Assembly (NCBI GenBank): GCA_002298545.1
Contig: DBKQ01000084.1
Span: forward strand, 19,854 to 39,533
Direction of reading: 5' to 3'
DNA from: Prevotella sp. UBA746
GTDB taxonomy: Bacteria > Bacteroidota > Bacteroidia > Bacteroidales > Bacteroidaceae
DNA: 19,680 bases
Numbering within the stretch: position 1 is the first letter of the stretch; the number at the start of each line of letters is the position of its first letter. The notes below the pieces were generated by a model. That model did not search any database, was not told where the DNA came from, and was given only the letters and a program-made list of their open reading frames with translations. Below are positions 15,753-19,680 of the stretch, one piece after another. The position numbers and the translations under genes were made by a program.

Positions 15753-16670
15753 ATGAAACATTTCAATTCTATTCTTATCGCTTTCGCATCACTCTTTTGT
15801 ATAGGATGTAGTCAAGAAGACAATGCGCCTAACAACTCGACAGATGCTTTCTATCAGTTATCAACTACTATAAACAAAATTGGACAAAAGTACAATTCGG
15901 CAGATAAACAAAACGAAACAATGCCGAGCATTAAACCAAAAAAATCTGTATTTTGGTGGATCGGAAGAGTTTTTGTAACAGCAATTGCTGATGTTGGAGG
16001 CTCTGTTACAATAGACAAGAACGGAGCTTCATGGAATCCAAAGCAAGGAATTGACACATCCAAAGAAATTTGGGATAAATTTGAGGAAGAGCCAAAGAAA
16101 AACGATTCTCTAAAAATAACAAAAAGCGTATATATAAAGGATTCAACAAGTATAACGATGGATAAGACTGCTATACCGCCACTAAACGGAAATTTATTGG
16201 AAGATAATGCAGGATACGTACACAATGTTGTTCTCATAAATTTATATAATAAATATGGAGAAGAATTCAGGACTATGTCTGGTGATGAAGTAGCGAATTT
16301 GATAAGTCTTGAATATGATAGTGTTATTAAAAAAGCAAACTTGACAACGAAAGCGAAGGTATGCGAGACAATCGACCGTAAAGTTGTATCACATATATGC
16401 GACATTGTGAATAATGCCAACAATGTAGACGATTTTATTCGGATAATGAAAAAAGAATATCCAGAATGCGGAAATGAATTCGATATACTTTGTGAGACGA
16501 TGAATAAGATTATGAGTGAGCAAATGGAAAAAGAGGACATTAATTCGTATAATACGGAGGTTAATGATGCCATAACAAAATCCAGGATATCCGAAGAAAG
16601 CAAAGTATTATTGAAATCATCAATTGGAACAGCTTGTGGCAGCAGTCAATTATGGACTACAAACCAATAG
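15753..16670 (+). CDS. Putative lipoprotein of unknown function
   Basis: I do not recognise this 305-aa protein. It begins with a lipoprotein signal peptide: Lys-His at positions 2-3, a hydrophobic core, then CIGC with the lipidated Cys at 19 followed by SQEDN. The Cys at -3 of the lipobox is unusual but acceptable. Residues about 65-85 (FWWIGRVFVTAIADVGGSV) are hydrophobic and Gly-rich. The rest is charged, apparently helical, and contains GYVHNVVLINLYNKYGEEF. Three Cys lie in the last 110 residues, including TACGSSQLW near the end. The base composition is clearly more AT-rich than the metabolic genes, which suggests acquisition from elsewhere. The next gene starts two bases after its stop, so the two are probably cotranslated and may work together at the cell envelope. 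Confidence 0.75.
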   Translation: MKHFNSILIAFASLFCIGCSQEDNAPNNSTDAFYQLSTTINKIGQKYNSADKQNETMPSIKPKKSVFWWIGRVFVTAIADVGGSVTIDKNGASWNPKQGIDTSKEIWDKFEEEPKKNDSLKITKSVYIKDSTSITMDKTAIPPLNGNLLEDNAGYVHNVVLINLYNKYGEEFRTMSGDEVANLISLEYDSVIKKANLTTKAKVCETIDRKVVSHICDIVNNANNVDDFIRIMKKEYPECGNEFDILCETMNKIMSEQMEKEDINSYNTEVNDAITKSRISEESKVLLKSSIGTACGSSQLWTTNQ

Positions 16671-16672
16671 TT

Positions 16673-17707
16673 ATGACAAGAATTATATCTTTTATAATAT
16701 TTACATTGCTGCCTTCTTTACTGGAGGCGGCAATTGTCAAAGGCAAGGTCACGGACGGCGAAAACCGTCCTGTGGCTTTTGCCACTGTCATGCTGTTGGA
16801 AAGCAAAAAGGTTGTCTCTGCCGACAAAAACGGAATGTTTGTCATCGACAACATTACAAACGGCAAATATACTCTGAAGGTTACATGTTTGGGGTATTCA
16901 CCAAAGAAAGACAGTATCTGCGTTTCTGACGGGAATACAGAGTGTAATGTTGTTCTAAAAGAAAGTGCCATACAGTTGAAAGAAGTAGTGGCAACATCAG
17001 TAGACATGACTGGACTTATACTAAACAAATTGGCATCTGTTCCAAAACTGAAAAAATTGAAAAAAGAATTCAGGGCAAAATCAGACTGCCGTATTGAGTC
17101 CTTAGGAAATCTTGATGAATTTCCGAAACAATTTCTCAGCATTCTGAGATTCTACAGCAGCTTGCTTGGATTCAAGACAATGTTCAGATGTATGGAACGG
17201 AACCGGGATTTGTGCGTCGAAATAAATTGCGATGTTAATTGTAAGGGCGGCAAGTTGTATTTAGAAAACGGATACGTAAGAAAATGCAACTACAACATAT
17301 CCGAGAAAGAAAAGCAGGCATTCGTCAAGAAAGCTACAAAAGCTGTGGGAGGATATTATGACGGCATATACAATAACATCCGTCGTCTGAAACAACAAAA
17401 TGAAAAGAAAAATACGAACTCTGCCGACAAGCTATGCTACTCCGGTTCGTACAAGGAAAGCGGAAAGGTGATACATGTGCTGAAATCAAAGGATTACGAA
17501 ATCCAAGTTGTCGCCGACTGTTGGCAGGTATACAAAATGATAAGCAGGAATAAAAAGAGCAAAAGCATAGTGGAATGTACGGAAGCATACAAAAACTTGT
17601 ATCTGCCGATATATATACACAATAGCTCCGTTTACGATATGGACGAAAAGACAGAATGGGACTGGATAGACACAACGGTATTCTCATATCCCGAGTATGA
17701 CAAATAG
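16673..17707 (+). CDS. Exported protein with carboxypeptidase-regulatory-like domain
   Basis: The 344-aa protein starts at the ATG at 16673, which gives a proper signal peptide (MTRIISFIIFTLLPSLLEA, cleavage before AIVKG). Longer frames from 16634 or 16652 would overlap the lipoprotein gene and spoil the signal. Residues about 21-95 form a carboxypeptidase-regulatory-like beta-sandwich (KGKVTDGENRPVAFATVML, GMFVIDNITNGKYTLKVTCLGY), followed by AIQLKEVVATS, like the pre-plug segment of SusC/TonB receptors. No plug or barrel follows. Instead there are 230 residues rich in Lys, Tyr and Cys that I do not recognise. It is probably periplasmic or outer-membrane associated and a partner of the upstream lipoprotein. 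Its function is unknown. Confidence 0.8.
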   Translation: MTRIISFIIFTLLPSLLEAAIVKGKVTDGENRPVAFATVMLLESKKVVSADKNGMFVIDNITNGKYTLKVTCLGYSPKKDSICVSDGNTECNVVLKESAIQLKEVVATSVDMTGLILNKLASVPKLKKLKKEFRAKSDCRIESLGNLDEFPKQFLSILRFYSSLLGFKTMFRCMERNRDLCVEINCDVNCKGGKLYLENGYVRKCNYNISEKEKQAFVKKATKAVGGYYDGIYNNIRRLKQQNEKKNTNSADKLCYSGSYKESGKVIHVLKSKDYEIQVVADCWQVYKMISRNKKSKSIVECTEAYKNLYLPIYIHNSSVYDMDEKTEWDWIDTTVFSYPEYDK

Positions 17708-17781
17708 TGCGTTAATGATATTTCTATGACACTTAGAAAAACATTTTTATCATCTCTCTGTCTTTTCTCAACAATAAACTA

Positions 17782-17789
17782 TACCTTTG
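17782..17789 (+). promoter_or_regulatory. Likely -7 box of the pdxB promoter
   Basis: TACCTTTG matches TAnnTTTG, and the pdxB ATG lies 22 bases downstream. The -33 region shows only CTG at a 21-base distance, so the promoter is probably weak or not fully consensus. Confidence 0.5.
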
Positions 17790-17811
17790 CCATACATATA
17801 AGAAAAGAGAA

Positions 17812-18840
17812 ATGAAGATTGTAATAGACGACAAGATACCATACATCCGGGAAACCATATCACAGATAACCCCAGATGCAGTATATATCAAGGGCAGCGA
17901 CATCAGTGCCGACGACGTGAGAGACGCTGATGCAATGATAGTGAGAACGCGCACACACTGCGACGAACAGCTGCTTGCAGGGAGCAAAGTGAAATTTATT
18001 GCCACAGCTACCATCGGATTCGACCATATCGACACGGAATACATGAAGCGTGCCGGAATAGAATGGATGAACTGCCCGGGATGCAACTCCGGCAGCGTGG
18101 CACAGTATCTGCGCTCCACTCTGATACTGCTCTGCCGCGAAAAGGGACTCGACCCGGCAAAAGATGCTATTGGCGTTGTAGGCTACGGACACGTAGGCTC
18201 AAAGGTTGCAGCAGAAGCGCGTGCCATGGGGTTCAAGGTGCTCGTTTGCGACCCACCGCTTCAGAATTCGGGTTCAACGGCGGAAGAGTTTGTATCGATG
18301 GAAAGCATAGAAAAAGAATGTAAGGTCATTACATTCCACGTGCCATTTACGAAAACAGGCAACTACCCCACTCTTCATCTCGCAGACGAGAATTTCTTCC
18401 GTCGACTGAAATGCCGCCCTTTCATAATCAACACCAGTCGAGGCGGAGTGGTAGACAACGCTGCCTTGCTTAATGCCTTGGATAAGGGTTATGTGTCTGA
18501 TGCCGTTATCGACACATGGGAAAACGAACCAAATATAAGCCTCACCTTATTAAATAAGGTATATATAGGAACGCCACACATTGCCGGATACAGTGCAGAC
18601 GGCAAGACTAATGCCGACAATATGGCTGTAGTGGGTCTCTGCCGCTTCTTCGGTATCGAGAACCACTGGCACATAACGCCGCCGTCGCTACCGCCAACCA
18701 TGACACCACATGGAGACGAAAACGACAAAAAGCTACAACTTTACAACCCTCTCGACGACAGCCGGAGACTGAAATCCACTCCCGACAAGTTTGAAGAATT
18801 ACGTGGAAATTATCCACTCCGACGGGAGAAATGGGAGTAA
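17812..18840 (+). CDS. pdxB: Erythronate-4-phosphate dehydrogenase
   Basis: The 342-aa NAD-dependent enzyme of the D-2-hydroxyacid dehydrogenase family oxidises 4-phospho-D-erythronate, the second step of DXP-dependent pyridoxal phosphate synthesis. The cytosolic protein shows the PdxB-type N-terminus MKIVIDDKIPYIRE, TATIGFDHID, and NCPGCNSGSVAQYL. The NAD fold has GVVGYGHVGSKV (121-132). The catalytic set is R210 (INTSRGG), E239 (WENEP) and H256 (GTPHIAG), with the 29- and 46-residue spacings seen in E. coli PdxB. The C-terminus is shorter than in E. coli (about 378 aa). Other pyridoxine genes are not adjacent. The gene sits alone between accessory DNA and the fatty acid genes. Confidence 0.93.
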   Translation: MKIVIDDKIPYIRETISQITPDAVYIKGSDISADDVRDADAMIVRTRTHCDEQLLAGSKVKFIATATIGFDHIDTEYMKRAGIEWMNCPGCNSGSVAQYLRSTLILLCREKGLDPAKDAIGVVGYGHVGSKVAAEARAMGFKVLVCDPPLQNSGSTAEEFVSMESIEKECKVITFHVPFTKTGNYPTLHLADENFFRRLKCRPFIINTSRGGVVDNAALLNALDKGYVSDAVIDTWENEPNISLTLLNKVYIGTPHIAGYSADGKTNADNMAVVGLCRFFGIENHWHITPPSLPPTMTPHGDENDKKLQLYNPLDDSRRLKSTPDKFEELRGNYPLRREKWE

Positions 18841-18854
18841 AAACAGCTAAAAAT

Positions 18855-18897
18855 ATGCACAATGTGGGTGTGTTTGTGCATCAAATAGTGCTTTTTT
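18855..18897 (+). terminator. Possible terminator of pdxB
   Basis: A perfect 8-bp inverted repeat, ATGCACAA (18855-18862) with TTGTGCAT (18874-18881), lies just after the pdxB stop. The T-run (18892-18897) is separated from the stem by about 10 bases, so it is not a textbook terminator; it may instead be a binding site upstream of acpP. Confidence 0.4.
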
Positions 18898-18908
18898 ACA
18901 ACAAATAC

Positions 18909-18939
18909 TTGCATACGTAAATAAAAATTCGTTCCTTTG
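18909..18939 (+). promoter_or_regulatory. Promoter of acpP
   Basis: TTG (18909-18911), 20 bases, then TTCCTTTG (18932-18939) match the Bacteroidota consensus with one mismatch in the -7 box. The ATG of acpP follows about 50 bases later, after an A-rich leader. Confidence 0.6.
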
Positions 18940-18991
18940 CATCCGATTTTTTAAGCAGAAAACAATTTAAAACATTTTAAACATTACAATT

Positions 18992-19228
18992 ATGTCAGAA
19001 ATTGAATCAAAAGTAAAAGCTATCATCGTTGATAAACTGGGTGTTGAGGAGTCTGAGGTTAAGCCAGAGGCAAGCTTCACAAACGACCTCGGCGCTGACT
19101 CTCTGGATACAGTAGAGCTCATCATGGAGTTTGAGAAGGAGTTCAACATCACTATTCCAGATGACAAGTCAGAGTCAATCGCTACTGTTGGCGACGCTAT
19201 CAAGTACATCGAGGAGAACGCAAAATAA
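18992..19228 (+). CDS. acpP: Acyl carrier protein
   Basis: This 78-aa acidic four-helix protein carries growing acyl chains in type II fatty acid synthesis. The phosphopantetheine attachment site is Ser37 in GADSLDTVELIMEFE, the canonical DSL motif, and the length is standard. The preferred start MSEIESKVKAIIVDKLGVEE is typical for Bacteroidota. The gene is directly upstream of fabF, a very common arrangement, but a long hairpin with a T-run separates them. The even use of a few favoured codons (GAG, AAG, CTC) suggests high expression. Confidence 0.98.
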   Translation: MSEIESKVKAIIVDKLGVEESEVKPEASFTNDLGADSLDTVELIMEFEKEFNITIPDDKSESIATVGDAIKYIEENAK

Positions 19229-19239
19229 TTTATCTGAAG

Positions 19240-19325
19240 TGATATAAGCTTAAGGTGAAAGTGGTGAGATGAGACCGAAAGACACAGGATCTCACCTCAC
19301 TTCTTTCACCTTTTTTCTTATATCA
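19240..19325 (+). terminator. Hairpin/attenuator between acpP and fabF
   Basis: A long inverted repeat runs from TGATATAAG (19240-19248) with CTTATATCA (19317-19325), through AAGGTGAAAG (19252-19261) with CTTTCACCTT (19303-19312), to GTGAGAT/ATCTCAC near the tip. T6 directly follows the inner stem (19311-19316). It looks like a terminator that some polymerases pass, which would give more acpP than fabF mRNA. It could also be a processing site. Confidence 0.7.
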
Positions 19326-19348
19326 TCTCTTATACTTATATATACAAT

Positions 19349-19680
19349 ATGGAATTAAAAAGAGTAGTAGTAACAGGACTCGGCGCCATCACTCCAGTAG
19401 GTAACAATCCAGAGGAGACATGGAACAACCTGCTCGCAGGAAAGAGCGGTGCAGCTCCTATTACATTGTTCGATGCTTCAAAGTTCAAAACACAGTTCGC
19501 TTGCGAAGTTAAGGGCTTCAATGCCAATGACTATATCGACCGCAAAGAGGCACGCAAGATGGATCGCTACGCACAGCTCGCCATGGCAGCTGCCGTACAG
19601 GCTGTAGACGACAGCAAGATGGACTTGGAGAAGGTTGACAAAAACCGCGTTGGCGTTGTGTTCGGCGTCGGTATCGGCGG
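19349..19680 (+). CDS. fabF: Beta-ketoacyl-ACP synthase II, N-terminal part
   Basis: The first 110 codons are visible; the gene runs off the right edge. The start MELKRVVVTGLGAITPVGNN is the classic FabF opening, and KEARKMDRYAQLAMAAAVQAVDD and VGVVFGVGIGG fit the N-terminal thiolase-fold domain. The enzyme condenses malonyl-ACP with acyl-ACP in chain elongation. The catalytic Cys and two His lie beyond the window, so activity cannot be judged. It uses the product of the adjacent acpP gene. Confidence 0.97.
   Translation, partial: MELKRVVVTGLGAITPVGNNPEETWNNLLAGKSGAAPITLFDASKFKTQFACEVKGFNANDYIDRKEARKMDRYAQLAMAAAVQAVDDSKMDLEKVDKNRVGVVFGVGIG

Noticed and set aside
15854..16603. 249-codon minus-strand frame opposite the lipoprotein gene
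   Set aside because: The plus-strand frame has a lipoprotein signal, a consensus promoter and a closely spaced partner gene; the antisense frame has none of these.

Overview
The window looks like a chromosomal segment of a Bacteroidales bacterium, probably Prevotella sensu lato or a close relative. The basis is a fused SecD-SecF protein with an Ala/Lys-rich insert, a DUF4254 gene coupled to a GT9 glycosyltransferase, an HU gene beside a rhomboid/endonuclease-fold pair, several promoters of the Bacteroidota type (TTG or TTTG, 19-21 bases, then TAnnTTTG), and weak use of Shine-Dalgarno sites. The genus is inferred; no rRNA or tRNA gene was seen.

Bases 1-7734 hold mostly housekeeping genes. secDF (minus) ends at a strong terminator. 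A rhomboid protease and a membrane-anchored endonuclease/exonuclease/phosphatase-fold protein (minus) form a probable two-gene operon, divergent from a gene for an HU-family DNA-binding protein (plus). HU converges on the DUF4254-GT9 pair (minus) across a bidirectional terminator.

Bases 7735-13000 hold a plus-strand sugar-catabolism cluster: split transketolase (N and C subunits), a glycerol-kinase-like FGGY kinase, and a fucose/arabinose-isomerase-fold enzyme, closed by a terminator. Isomerase, kinase and transketolase together would carry a free aldose to a ketose, a ketose phosphate and central metabolism. This is the logic of the described D-apiose (apulose-4-phosphate) transketolase route, but the substrate here is only a hypothesis. 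A small inverted-repeat element lies between the kinase and isomerase genes.

Bases 13001-17707 are accessory. An AAA-ATPase-like/PD-(D/E)XK protein gene is split by a one-base frame difference at an A8 run. It is followed by about 500 bp of MITE-like DNA with long inverted arms, then an inverted pair of REP-like palindromes each led by GTAG, then an AT-rich pair of unrecognised exported proteins (a lipoprotein and a protein with a carboxypeptidase-regulatory-like domain) under a clear promoter.

Bases 17708-19680 return to core metabolism: pdxB (vitamin B6 synthesis), acpP (acyl carrier protein) and the first 110 codons of fabF (fatty acid elongation). A long hairpin with a T-run lies between acpP and fabF and could let acpP be made in excess of fabF.
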